A stretch of DNA of 54,565 nt, taken from an uncultured Sanguibacteroides sp. GTDB lineage: Bacteria > Bacteroidota > Bacteroidia > Bacteroidales > Marinifilaceae. The notes under the pieces were generated by a model, which was given only the letters and a program-made list of their open reading frames with translations, searched no databases and was not told where the DNA came from. The stretch spans positions 1 to 54,565 of the forward strand of contig NZ_UQRQ01000021.1 of the NCBI RefSeq assembly GCF_900543425.1. The letters run 5' to 3'. Positions 16,831 through 25,924 of the stretch are shown here, in pieces (position 1 is the first letter of the stretch; each line of letters opens with the position of its first letter). The translations under genes and the position numbers were made by a program.

Positions 16831-18369
16831 ATGAAAAATATATTTACAACTCAATTATCTTCAGTAAATAATTGTTTCCAAAAGCAAGTACTTATTCCGG
16901 TATTGCATGCTATCCAAAGTTATCCGGAGAAGAATGCATTTTGTATTAACGAGCAATTTTATACCTATAAATATTGGGGGGAATGTATTTCGAAAATCAG
17001 ATTTGCTTTAAAGGAGAAAAATTTCTCAAACGATAAAGTAGGATTAGTTGTTAATGATGATCTGGAAACATATGCTTCCATTTTTGCTTTATGGTTGGAA
17101 GGGAAATGTTATGTTCCGCTTCATCCGGGGCAACCTTTGGAGAGGTGTAACGATATTATCGAACAAGTGGGGATAGACTTAATTTTAGACTCGAGTGAAG
17201 TATCTCGTTATCCTGAAAATATGATTATTTCAACAATCATTTCGTCTCGTAAAGAGACGAAGATTGCACTGGACGTGAGTGAGTATTCGGATGATAAGTT
17301 AGCTTATATATTATTTACTTCTGGTAGTACAGGAAAGCCTAAAGGAGTGATGATTTCCCGAAGAAATATCGGGGCGTTTATGGATTCTTTTTGGAAAACC
17401 GGAATCGTAATAACACAAGAAGATAGATGTTTACAGTGTTTTGACTTAACTTTTGATGTCTCTGTTCAGTCTTATTTAGTTGCTTTGACGAGGGGTGCTT
17501 GTGTATATACTGTCCCGTCCGGGAATATTAAGTATGTTTCTGCGGCAACTTTAATAGAGGAACATAAGATTACTTTCGGAGCGATGGCTCCTTCCATGTT
17601 AAGGTATTTAAAACCCTATTTTGAAGAGCTGGATGCAACAAGTCTCAAAGTGTGCATTCTCACAGCTGAGGCATGTCCGTTAAGATTAATGGAGGAATGG
17701 CATATCTGTGCTTCCAATACAGATATATATGACTTTTATGGGCCTACAGAAGCCACAATCTATTGTACGTACTATAAGTTAGTTCGGGAAGGAGATAATA
17801 AATCGTTTAATGGAATCGTCTCTATTGGAAAACCATTGTCAAATGTAATTTCTATAATTATTGACGAAAATGGTATAGAAGTACCAAATGGTAAGAAGGG
17901 AGAATTATGTGTAGCGGGAGACCAAATTACTCGAGGATATTGGAATAATACTCGGAAAAATAATGAGGCCTTTTTCGAGAAAATCATCAATGGCCAAAGT
18001 GTAAGATTTTATCATACAGGAGATTTGTGTTTCAGAGATGATGAAGGAGATATAATGTATTCCGGACGTATAGACAATCAGGCAAAAATTCAGGGTTTTA
18101 GGGTTGAATTAGGAGAAATTGAATTTCATGCAAGAGATTTTTTAAAAGAGATCAATGTCGTGGCTTTGGCATTTGAAAATAGTTTAAATATCACAGAAAT
18201 AGCATTGTTTATTGAGTCGGAGATATTTGATACAATTAAACTTTTTGTCTATTTACGTTCAAAGATGCCATCTTATATGATTCCTACAAAAATAATATTT
18301 GAGCCTGTGTTTCCTTTAAATTCAAATGATAAAATCGATAAAAATAAATTAAAGTCTTTAATAAAATGA
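16831..18369 (+). CDS. Amino-acid adenylation enzyme (DltA/NRPS A-domain type)
   Basis: Acyl-adenylate-forming enzyme expected to activate a carboxylic acid with ATP and load it on the carrier protein at 19041. The 512-aa product shows core motifs in order: A3 LFTSGSTGKPKGVM, A4 region FDLTFDVSVQ, A5 FYGPTEATIY, A7 YHTGDL, A8 GRIDNQAKIQGFRVELGEIE, and an A10-like end with catalytic lysine NDKIDKNKLK. The Asp in FDVSV aligns with the residue that binds the alpha-amino group in amino-acid-specific enzymes, so an amino acid substrate is likely. It overlaps the next gene by ATGA. Confidence 0.88.
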   Translation: MKNIFTTQLSSVNNCFQKQVLIPVLHAIQSYPEKNAFCINEQFYTYKYWGECISKIRFALKEKNFSNDKVGLVVNDDLETYASIFALWLEGKCYVPLHPGQPLERCNDIIEQVGIDLILDSSEVSRYPENMIISTIISSRKETKIALDVSEYSDDKLAYILFTSGSTGKPKGVMISRRNIGAFMDSFWKTGIVITQEDRCLQCFDLTFDVSVQSYLVALTRGACVYTVPSGNIKYVSAATLIEEHKITFGAMAPSMLRYLKPYFEELDATSLKVCILTAEACPLRLMEEWHICASNTDIYDFYGPTEATIYCTYYKLVREGDNKSFNGIVSIGKPLSNVISIIIDENGIEVPNGKKGELCVAGDQITRGYWNNTRKNNEAFFEKIINGQSVRFYHTGDLCFRDDEGDIMYSGRIDNQAKIQGFRVELGEIEFHARDFLKEINVVALAFENSLNITEIALFIESEIFDTIKLFVYLRSKMPSYMIPTKIIFEPVFPLNSNDKIDKNKLKSLIK

Positions 18370-19034
18370 CCGAAAATTTTGTTATCAGAGAAGCAAATCT
18401 GAATGATATAGATTTTATTGTTGAAATTATTATACAGGCAGAGAAAAGTGGAACTGATAAACTGGGTTTAGCGACACTTTTGGGATTAACAGAAGAACAA
18501 GTTCGTGAATTTTTATACCGGGTGTTAGAGGAAGAAGTAGATGGATGTGAATTTTCAATTAATCGTTTTTTGTTAGCTGAAGTAGATTGTATTCCAGTGG
18601 GTGGAGTTTGTGGTTGGATAGAGGGAATGAATGAAGAAAATATGCCTTCAGCTTTATTGAAAGCAAATGTATTGAGTTGTGTTTTGTCTGTAGAAAATTT
18701 AGAATACATACGTAATTTATCTTCTATAATTGAGGGGATTCAGATTACTAGAGAAGTTGGAACATATCAGATTGAGTATGTATATGTTGTTCCTGAATAT
18801 CGTAGACGTGGAATTATTAGAAGTTTGTTACAAGCTCATATAGAAAAAGGATTGAATGAAAAGGAATCTTTAGAAAAAGTTCAGGTTCAGGTTTTTGCCG
18901 ATAATTTGGAAGCAATAAAAGCTTATACAAAATCGGGATTTGGGATTTTAAAAGAATATAAAGCAAATAATAAATTGATATTAAATTATTTGCCAGGGGA
19001 AGTGAAGTTATTGTTGGAAAATAAACTAAAATAA
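18366..19034 (+). CDS. GNAT family N-acetyltransferase
   Basis: The 222-aa product has the acetyl-CoA-binding motif A in YVVPEYRRRGIIRSLLQAHIE (about residues 139-159) followed by VQVFADNLEAIKAYTKSGFG, typical GNAT blocks. The start codon overlaps the stop of the adenylation gene, and the carrier protein gene begins 6 bp after it, so its acceptor is probably linked to that system: the free amino group of a carrier-bound aminoacyl group or an amino sugar. The acceptor is inference. Confidence 0.8.
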   Translation: MTENFVIREANLNDIDFIVEIIIQAEKSGTDKLGLATLLGLTEEQVREFLYRVLEEEVDGCEFSINRFLLAEVDCIPVGGVCGWIEGMNEENMPSALLKANVLSCVLSVENLEYIRNLSSIIEGIQITREVGTYQIEYVYVVPEYRRRGIIRSLLQAHIEKGLNEKESLEKVQVQVFADNLEAIKAYTKSGFGILKEYKANNKLILNYLPGEVKLLLENKLK

Positions 19035-19040
19035 TTTAAA

Positions 19041-19283
19041 ATGAAAATAAATGAAATTATTGAAAAGCTGACTCTTATTTTCAGAGATATTTTTACAGAG
19101 CCAGCATTAGAGTTAACAAGTGAAATGACAGCTAATGATGTCGAGAAATGGGATTCATTGACTCATATGTTAATGGTAGCTGAAGTCGAAAAACAATTTG
19201 GGATTAAATTCAAATTAAAGGATTTGAATAAGATGAAAAATGTAGGGAGTTTAATCTCTATCATAGAAGAAAAATCAGCATAA
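19041..19283 (+). CDS. Acyl carrier protein (DltC-like)
   Basis: 80-aa acidic helical carrier protein with the phosphopantetheine attachment motif WDSLTHM, modified serine Ser39. Length and motif fit stand-alone carriers such as DltC. It sits between the adenylation/GNAT genes and the MBOAT gene with gaps of only 6-7 bp, so it probably carries the activated amino acid to the membrane acyltransferase. Confidence 0.9.
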   Translation: MKINEIIEKLTLIFRDIFTEPALELTSEMTANDVEKWDSLTHMLMVAEVEKQFGIKFKLKDLNKMKNVGSLISIIEEKSA

Positions 19284-19290
19284 ATATTTT

Positions 19291-20721
19291 ATGACTTTTA
19301 CCTCGTTTAATTTTCTGGTATTTTTCCCGCTTGTCGTTCTTCTATACAATTTAATCCCACAAAAGGGGAAGGTTGTATTTTTATTGGTTGTCAGCTATTT
19401 TTTCTATCTGAATATGCAACCCGTATATGCAATATTATTGTTGGGAGTAACCTTATGTACTTACTTTTTTGCAAGATGGATTTCTGTTGTTTTGACCGAA
19501 AAAAAGAAACACCGGCTGTTAATACTTGGAGTCATTGTTGTTATTTCTCCTCTTTTCTTTTATAAGTATTTTGGGTTTATCAACGATTCGGTTACTTCTC
19601 TTTTAGAATCTACGGGAATTGCGATTTCTTTGCCTCGAATAACGTATATGTTACCGGTAGGGATCTCTTTTTATACTTTTATGGCAATTGGGTACCTGGT
19701 TGATGTGTATAATGAAGATATTGAATTTGAAAAAAATATCTTGTCAACGGGCTTATTTCTTTCTTTTTTTCCTATTATTCTTTCAGGACCAATTGAAAGG
19801 GCGGGTAACCTGTTCCCCCAATTCAAATATTTGAGATCCAGTACTTATGATGATTTGGTAGTCGGGCTGAAATTGATGTTGTGGGGATATTTTATGAAAT
19901 TGTGTGTTGCTGATCGTTTGGGATTGTACGTGGATGCTGTTTTTGATAATCTATCCCATCATAATGGAACAACATTGGCTTTTGCATCCGTGTTATATCC
20001 ATTTCAGGTTTATGCAGATCTCGGTGGATACTCATTAATTGCAATTGGTGTTGCAAGATGTTTAGGAATTAAGGTTATTGAGAATTTCCATCGTCCTTTT
20101 TTTGCAACTTCTATGTCTGAATTTTGGCGTAGATGGCATATATCTTTGATAAAATGGTTGACGGATTACATTTATACGCCCCTTTCTTTTAGTTTGCGAA
20201 GCTGGAGGATGTGGGGAATATTTACGGCTTTGATGTTGACTTTTCTGATTAGTGGCATATGGCATGGTGCAGCTTTAACATTTATTGTCTGGGGATTTAT
20301 ACAAGGTGTTTACCTGTGCATCGATGCAGCAATGAATAAGAAGCGTACTCGCTTGGAAAACAAATATAATTTGAAAAATAAGTGGTGGTGGATTCTTGTT
20401 TGTTGCGTTCTTGTTTTTGTGTTATTTGCTTTTTCTCAGATATTTGGTAGGTGTGGAAGAGTAGAAGAGGCTATAGAGGTTATAAAGAAAATATTTGAAG
20501 AAAGAGGAAAACTGTTTGTGGATACGATGTCTGTTGTACTGGGAGGAATATTTCTATTCATCTTATTCGTGAAAGATTTTGCAGATGAATTTGGCCGGAG
20601 GTTTCAGTTGTTAAGTCTGAAATGGAAGGTAATCCGGTATTTCTATATTTCATTTCTTATTGCGGCAATTGTACTGTTTGGTGTTTTGGACGGAGGACAA
20701 TTTATTTATTTCCAATTTTAG
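19291..20721 (+). CDS. MBOAT family O-acyltransferase (DltB/AlgI-like)
   Basis: Polytopic inner-membrane acyltransferase of 476 aa with about ten hydrophobic segments. The family blocks are present: LPVGISFYTF, LSGPIERAGNLFPQF, SMSEFWRRWHISLIKWLTDYIYTPL, and the predicted active-site His325 in SGIWHGAALTFIVWG. DltB and AlgI pass acyl groups across the membrane to a glycopolymer. Here the upstream carrier protein is the likely donor and the secreted-side SGNH protein at 20725 the likely partner. Confidence 0.92.
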   Translation: MTFTSFNFLVFFPLVVLLYNLIPQKGKVVFLLVVSYFFYLNMQPVYAILLLGVTLCTYFFARWISVVLTEKKKHRLLILGVIVVISPLFFYKYFGFINDSVTSLLESTGIAISLPRITYMLPVGISFYTFMAIGYLVDVYNEDIEFEKNILSTGLFLSFFPIILSGPIERAGNLFPQFKYLRSSTYDDLVVGLKLMLWGYFMKLCVADRLGLYVDAVFDNLSHHNGTTLAFASVLYPFQVYADLGGYSLIAIGVARCLGIKVIENFHRPFFATSMSEFWRRWHISLIKWLTDYIYTPLSFSLRSWRMWGIFTALMLTFLISGIWHGAALTFIVWGFIQGVYLCIDAAMNKKRTRLENKYNLKNKWWWILVCCVLVFVLFAFSQIFGRCGRVEEAIEVIKKIFEERGKLFVDTMSVVLGGIFLFILFVKDFADEFGRRFQLLSLKWKVIRYFYISFLIAAIVLFGVLDGGQFIYFQF

Positions 20722-20724
20722 AAA

Positions 20725-21672
20725 ATGAAAAAGCCTGTACATGTTATATATGATATATTAATTGTTCTGGTAATATTGATTCTTGTGGATTGTGGTGTCG
20801 GAAGAATTGGTAGTTGTTTAATAAGTCAGTTGGAGGAATCTTCATTTTATGGGGAAATAAATAATTCGCTTAATAGTATCACTCCTGATGTTTTAATTAT
20901 CGGAGCTTCTACCGCAAAATCTGATGTAGTTCCTCAATTGATTATGGATAGTTTAGGGATATCTGCTTATAATGCCGGAAGTGACGGAAAAAATATATTA
21001 TATCATAGCTGTGTTGGCAACGCAGTTATTAATCGGAAACCTCCGGAAGTTATCATTTGCGTATTATTTCCATTTGAATTTCAGCACAATCTTAATGACA
21101 GATTATCAGTCTTAAATCCTTTTTATGATAGAGATTCTTTAATTCATGCAACCGTAAATCTAAAAAGTCCTGCAGAATGGATCAAGATGAAATCAAATTT
21201 GTACCGGTATAATTCGAAAATATTAACTATTATATCAAATAAATTTCAGAAAAAGGACTCTTCAAAAAGTTTTGGTTATAGAGCTTTACCGATCGTGACT
21301 CCGTATCCTGAATTGAAAAGAATAGAAAGTGGAGCTGATTATTTTGTTGATTCTGTAAGTGTAAAACGATTTGTTGACTTTGTCCGTTTATGCAAGGAAA
21401 AGAAAATACATTTAATAACAGTAATTTCTCCTTATTATGGGATATATGATGAGGGAGAATCGTCAATTCCAATTATATCAAAAATTTGTTCCCAAGAAGA
21501 TATTGTATTTTTAGATTATAGTCAGGATAAATATTTTTTAGATCATCCTGAAATGTTTAAAGATCAATCTCATTTGAATCATCATGGGGCAGAACGATAT
21601 ACCGGAATATTAATAAATAATTTGCGAGACGTTTTATATCCAGTGGAAAATTCTGAAAATAATAATTTATGA
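20725..21672 (+). CDS. SGNH-like, DltD/AlgJ-type membrane-anchored protein
   Basis: 315-aa protein with a single N-terminal membrane anchor (residues about 7-25) and an extracytoplasmic domain. IIGASTAKSD holds a candidate nucleophile Ser62, and KDQSHLNHHG holds a D-x-x-H pair (Asp280/His283), the pattern of SGNH hydrolases and of DltD/AlgJ partners of MBOAT proteins. The gene begins 3 bp after the MBOAT stop codon. Overall resemblance to DltD is weak, so the call rests on motifs and context. Confidence 0.7.
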   Translation: MKKPVHVIYDILIVLVILILVDCGVGRIGSCLISQLEESSFYGEINNSLNSITPDVLIIGASTAKSDVVPQLIMDSLGISAYNAGSDGKNILYHSCVGNAVINRKPPEVIICVLFPFEFQHNLNDRLSVLNPFYDRDSLIHATVNLKSPAEWIKMKSNLYRYNSKILTIISNKFQKKDSSKSFGYRALPIVTPYPELKRIESGADYFVDSVSVKRFVDFVRLCKEKKIHLITVISPYYGIYDEGESSIPIISKICSQEDIVFLDYSQDKYFLDHPEMFKDQSHLNHHGAERYTGILINNLRDVLYPVENSENNNL

Positions 21673-21696
21673 TAAGATTGAAAAATTACCTGTCTA

Positions 21697-22905
21697 ATGG
21701 AAATTGATTATTTAATTATAGGTGCAGGAATTATTGGTTTAGCAACAGCTAAGGAACTAAGGGTTCGATTTCCTGAATCAAGTATTGCCGTGCTTGAAAA
21801 AGAGACTGATGTTGCTTTTCATAGTAGTGGAAGAAATAGCGGAGTCTTACATGCGGGCTTTTATTACACCGCAGATTCCTTAAAAGCTAAATTCACGAAA
21901 GAAGGAAATGCTCTGATGCATCAGTATTGCTACGACCATCGATTACGTATAAATGAATGTCGTAAAGTGGTTGTAGCACAAAATGAGGAGGAATTAAAAT
22001 CCTTGTTCGAATTGCAGAAAAGAGGCGAGGCAAATGGCGTGGATGTAAAATTGATCACGGCCGAAGAATTAAAAGAAATAGATCCCAATGTCGTTACTTA
22101 TAAATACGCTCTTTATTCTCCGACAACAGCGACAGTCGATCCGGTAGAAATTTGTAACTGTTTGAAACAGGAGTTACAAGCTAAAGGAGTACAATTCTTT
22201 TTTAATGAGGCTTACTGTCATAAGTGCTCTGGCAAGGTAATAGAAACGGTAAGCGGGAAACAATTTTCCTATAAAAAACTTATTAATGCTGCTGGATTGT
22301 ATGCAGACAAGGTGGCTAAAGATTTTGGCTTTTCTCGAAACTATACCATCATTCCTTTCAAAGGAATTTACTTGAAATATATGGCAAAAGATAAACCGAT
22401 AAAGGTAAATGTTTATCCTGTTCCTAATTTGAGGAATCCGTTTTTAGGTGTACACTATACGATAACCGTGGATAACATTATAAAAATTGGTCCTACGTCA
22501 ATTCCTGCTTTCTGGCGAGAGAATTATAAGGGTTTCAACAGGTTTCGTTTTGATGAATTGGTTCGTGTTCTTTTCTGGGAAGCTAAATTATTTTTATTGA
22601 ATTCATTTGGTTTTCGTTCGCTTGCCTTGGAAGAAATAAAAAAATATAACAAAAAATACTTTTGTGGATTAGCCTCTAAAATGGTGAATCAAATAGATAG
22701 GAAAGGATTTAACGAGTGGAGTAAACCGGGAATAAGAGCTCAATTATTGAATACCGAAACGAACAAATTGGAAATGGATTTTGTAGTTGAAGGAGATAAA
22801 GATTCCATCCATATACTAAATGCCGTTTCTCCCGCATTTACGGCTAGCTTTCCTTTTACAAAGTGGGTGGTAGAGCATTATGTATTAAAAAATATAGATA
22901 AATAA
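21697..22905 (+). CDS. FAD-dependent oxidoreductase, LhgO (L-2-hydroxyglutarate oxidase)-like
   Basis: 402-aa DAO-fold flavoprotein. It has the FAD dinucleotide motif GAGIIGLATAKEL, the LhgO hallmark HSSGRNSGVLHAGFYY at about residues 41-56, and LYSPTTATVDP. In metabolism LhgO oxidises L-2-hydroxyglutarate to 2-oxoglutarate. Here it lies between a Dlt-like cassette and sugar-modifying genes, so its substrate may be a hydroxy or amino acid substituent or a sugar acid. That role is inference; a misplaced housekeeping gene is the alternative. Confidence 0.8.
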   Translation: MEIDYLIIGAGIIGLATAKELRVRFPESSIAVLEKETDVAFHSSGRNSGVLHAGFYYTADSLKAKFTKEGNALMHQYCYDHRLRINECRKVVVAQNEEELKSLFELQKRGEANGVDVKLITAEELKEIDPNVVTYKYALYSPTTATVDPVEICNCLKQELQAKGVQFFFNEAYCHKCSGKVIETVSGKQFSYKKLINAAGLYADKVAKDFGFSRNYTIIPFKGIYLKYMAKDKPIKVNVYPVPNLRNPFLGVHYTITVDNIIKIGPTSIPAFWRENYKGFNRFRFDELVRVLFWEAKLFLLNSFGFRSLALEEIKKYNKKYFCGLASKMVNQIDRKGFNEWSKPGIRAQLLNTETNKLEMDFVVEGDKDSIHILNAVSPAFTASFPFTKWVVEHYVLKNIDK

Positions 22906-22930
22906 TTCATATTATAAATTAGATGAAATT

Positions 22931-23905
22931 ATGAAAAAAGTATTGGTTTCAGGTGGTGCCGGTTATATCGGTAGCGTTTTGGTAAAACTTCTTTTAAAAG
23001 AGGGATATCAGGTTCGTGTCATTGATAATTTACGTTTTGGCGGAGAAGCCATCGTGGAGTTGTTAAACGATAATAATTTTGAATTTGCAAAAGGAGATAT
23101 TAGAAATGAGGATGATCTGAGATTAGCCTTGGCGGATATAGATTATGCCGTCAACCTTGCTGCTATCGTGGGTGATCCTGCTTGTGCCAAAGAACCCGAA
23201 TTGGCTAAAAGTATAAATGTTGATGGAACTAAACTTTTTTACGATCTGGCTGAAAAAGCGGGAGTAAAAAAATTCGTGATGGCCTCTACCTGTAGTAATT
23301 ATGGAAAAATGGATGACCCCAATAGTTACGTGAATGAAAATTCAAAATTGGCTCCGGTTTCTCTCTATGCAGAGACAAAAGTGATTGTCGAGCAGTACTT
23401 GATGTCACAGCCTCGCACGAATACCTGTAAGCCGACCTGCTTAAGATTTTCGACCGTTTACGGTTTATCTCCGAGAGTCCGTTTTGACTTGACTGTTAAC
23501 GAGTTTTCGAAAGATTTAGCCATGGGGAAAGAATTAGTGGTTTTTGGTGAACAATTCTGGCGTCCTTATTGTCATGTCGTTGATCTTTGTCGGGGTGTAA
23601 TAGCTATTTTGAATACTGATGATGATAAAGTCGCTTTTGATGTATTTAATGTCGGATGTACGGAGGAAAATTACACGAAACAAATGATCGTGAATGAAAT
23701 CCAGAAACAACTACCCGATTGTCAAATCAAATACGTGCAAAAAAATGAAGATCCGAGAGACTATCGTGTATCGTTTGAGAAAATCAAAGAGGTTCTTGAT
23801 TTTAAAATAACTAAAACTGTTCCCGATGGAATCGCACAAATAATAGCTGCCGTAAAGTGTGGATTTATTAATAATCCTGATGATCAGAAGTATAAAAATA
23901 TTTGA
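22931..23905 (+). CDS. NAD-dependent epimerase/dehydratase (extended SDR)
   Basis: 324-aa nucleotide-sugar SDR with Rossmann motif SGGAGYIGSVLVKLL, the NLAAIVGDPAC block, and the YxxxK pair in SLYAETK near residue 145. The MASTCSNYG segment replaces the more common SSS-x-VYG. It precedes an aminotransferase and an acetyltransferase, suggesting a keto-sugar intermediate for a 4- or 3-amino sugar. Substrate not identifiable. Confidence 0.85.
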   Translation: MKKVLVSGGAGYIGSVLVKLLLKEGYQVRVIDNLRFGGEAIVELLNDNNFEFAKGDIRNEDDLRLALADIDYAVNLAAIVGDPACAKEPELAKSINVDGTKLFYDLAEKAGVKKFVMASTCSNYGKMDDPNSYVNENSKLAPVSLYAETKVIVEQYLMSQPRTNTCKPTCLRFSTVYGLSPRVRFDLTVNEFSKDLAMGKELVVFGEQFWRPYCHVVDLCRGVIAILNTDDDKVAFDVFNVGCTEENYTKQMIVNEIQKQLPDCQIKYVQKNEDPRDYRVSFEKIKEVLDFKITKTVPDGIAQIIAAVKCGFINNPDDQKYKNI

Positions 23906-23964
23906 ATGATTTATTTTTTGAACACGGAAAAATCAGGTAAAAATAAATTTGTAAAACGAAGAAA

Positions 23965-25098
23965 ATGAATTATCAAATACCTTTATTTCAACTCAATTTT
24001 GGAGAGGAGGAGATTCAGGCAGTAACTGAAACCATCCGGTCCAAATGGATTTCAACGGGACCTAAATGTGAGGAATTGGAACAGCTTTTTGTCGAAATGT
24101 TTCATGTAAAGTATGCGGTAAGTCTTTCTAATTGCACGAGTGCCCTTCATCTGGCATGTATCCTCTGTGATGTTCGACCGGGAGATGAAGTCATATGTCC
24201 ATCATTGACATTTGCAGCTTCGGCAAATTGTATTCGTTATGTTGGGGCTACCCCTGTGTTTTGTGATATAGTGGGAGCCGAACATCTTAATATCGATCCT
24301 TTGGAAATTGAAAAGAAAATAACTCCAAAGACGAAAGCTATTCTTGTTGTTCATATGGCAGGCTTCCCTGCTAAAATGGATGAGATCATGGCTATTGCGA
24401 GAAAATACGATTTAAAAGTGATAGAAGATGCTTGTCATGGACCTCTTTCCGAGTATAAAGGGAAAAAATTAGGGACAATAGGAGATGTCGGATGTTTTAG
24501 CTTTTTTTCGAATAAAAATATCAGTACGGGTGAAGGAGGTGCACTGATCACAAATAATGAAGAGATGGCTAAACGGGCGAAATTATTACGTTCTCATGGG
24601 ATGACTACCATGTCTTACCAACGGGCTTCCGGCCATGCCACTTCATATGATATTAATGATCTGGGATATAATTTCAGAATGGATGATATACGGGCCTCTA
24701 TCGCTTGTGTACAACTAAGAAAATTGCAAGCAGACTTGGAGAAACGTGTATCGGTTCGTAAAAAATACGTGGAAGAACTTTCGAAGATTAGTAATATCAT
24801 AGTCCCGTTTGCAAATAATATAGAGTTTGCTTCGAATTATATTATGCCGATTGTATTGCTAAACTCTACAAAAGGGAAACGCGATTCGGTGAGAGATCGA
24901 TTACATGAAGCGGGAATACAGACAAGCGTACACTACCCCGCTGTTCATAAATTTTCTATCTATAAAGATTGTAAGGCTATCTTGCCTCAAACTGAATATA
25001 TTACCGATAATGAGATCACATTGCCAATGTACGCTGCTTTAAAAAATGAAGAAATTGATTTTATTGTTCAAAACCTAAATAAATCAATTAATGGCTAA
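23965..25098 (+). CDS. DegT/DnrJ/EryC1/StrS aminotransferase
   Basis: 377-aa PLP-dependent nucleotide-sugar aminotransferase. It shows LSNCTSALHLA, VICPSLTFAASAN, VIEDACHGP and the PLP lysine Lys184 in FFSNKNISTGEGG. It overlaps the next gene, a PglD-like acetyltransferase, by 8 bp; this pairing is the classic PglE-PglD arrangement for making N-acetylated amino sugars. The preceding SDR would supply the keto sugar. Position of amination is not clear. Confidence 0.9.
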   Translation: MNYQIPLFQLNFGEEEIQAVTETIRSKWISTGPKCEELEQLFVEMFHVKYAVSLSNCTSALHLACILCDVRPGDEVICPSLTFAASANCIRYVGATPVFCDIVGAEHLNIDPLEIEKKITPKTKAILVVHMAGFPAKMDEIMAIARKYDLKVIEDACHGPLSEYKGKKLGTIGDVGCFSFFSNKNISTGEGGALITNNEEMAKRAKLLRSHGMTTMSYQRASGHATSYDINDLGYNFRMDDIRASIACVQLRKLQADLEKRVSVRKKYVEELSKISNIIVPFANNIEFASNYIMPIVLLNSTKGKRDSVRDRLHEAGIQTSVHYPAVHKFSIYKDCKAILPQTEYITDNEITLPMYAALKNEEIDFIVQNLNKSING

Positions 25099-25696
25099 GG
25101 AAGTTATTCTAGTTGGTGGCTTCCATGAGATTATAGAATTATGTGAAGATTGCAATTATAGTATTATTGGGATCATTGATGACATGTCTAAGAGTAATTA
25201 TTGGAATTATCCCATTATAGGAACAGATGATAATGCAACAGAGTTGTTTAATAAGTATTATTCGATTCCTTTAGTAATTACTCCAGATAGGCCACAATTA
25301 AGAAGTAGGTTAACAGATTATTATAGAAAAATTGGTTACACTTTTGCCACTCTTATAAGTCCTGATGCAAAAGTTTCAAAGAGTGCAATTATTGAAGAAG
25401 GAGTTGTGATTCAGGCAGGAGTTAATGTCTCTGCGGCATGTAGAATAGGTGCTTTTTCTAAATTGAATACTGGCTGTAATATTATGCATGATGTAGTTAT
25501 TGAAAATTTCTGTACAATAGCTCCCAATGCAGTTGTTTTGGGAAGAGTAAAAATAGCTGAATTTTCCTATATAGGTTCAAATTCTACGATATTATCTGAA
25601 ATCCAAATTGGAAAAAATGTTACAATTGGTGCTGGTGCTGTTGTGACAAAGAATATTACGAATGGATTAACTGCAAAAGGGGTTCCTGCAAGGTGA
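25091..25696 (+). CDS. Sugar O/N-acetyltransferase, PglD/NeuD-like left-handed beta-helix
   Basis: 201-aa product with the N-terminal PglD-type Rossmann domain (VILVGGFHEIIEL) and, from about residue 95, hexapeptide repeats ending in GAGAVVTKNI and GVPAR. The product stops right after GVPAR, the usual end of the family. It probably N-acetylates the amino sugar made by the aminotransferase with which it overlaps. Confidence 0.88.
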   Translation: MAKEVILVGGFHEIIELCEDCNYSIIGIIDDMSKSNYWNYPIIGTDDNATELFNKYYSIPLVITPDRPQLRSRLTDYYRKIGYTFATLISPDAKVSKSAIIEEGVVIQAGVNVSAACRIGAFSKLNTGCNIMHDVVIENFCTIAPNAVVLGRVKIAEFSYIGSNSTILSEIQIGKNVTIGAGAVVTKNITNGLTAKGVPAR

Positions 25697-25924
25697 TTTC
25701 ATGTTTACAAGTAACAATAAATTTTAGAAGAAAGATTCTCAAAACGTTTCGGGGATTTATAATGAAAAATCTTGATTTAATAATATCACTATTCGAAATT
25801 TTTAATATAAGTATATCTCATTTGAATATTAAATTTTAAAATTTATGAGATGATCTTATGGCAAATATGTTATCGTAGTTGTGAAAAAAGATCTTTTTAA
25901 GATATTCATAAATATTGTTTATGT
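25697..25924. other. AT-rich gap between two sugar cassettes
   Basis: 228 bp of AT-rich non-coding DNA, the largest break within the serotype-specific block before the pseudogene. It holds the palindrome AAAAAGATCTTTTT (25885-25898) just upstream of the next gene. No clear TAnnTTTG promoter is seen. It may mark a join between independently acquired modules. Confidence 0.4.
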
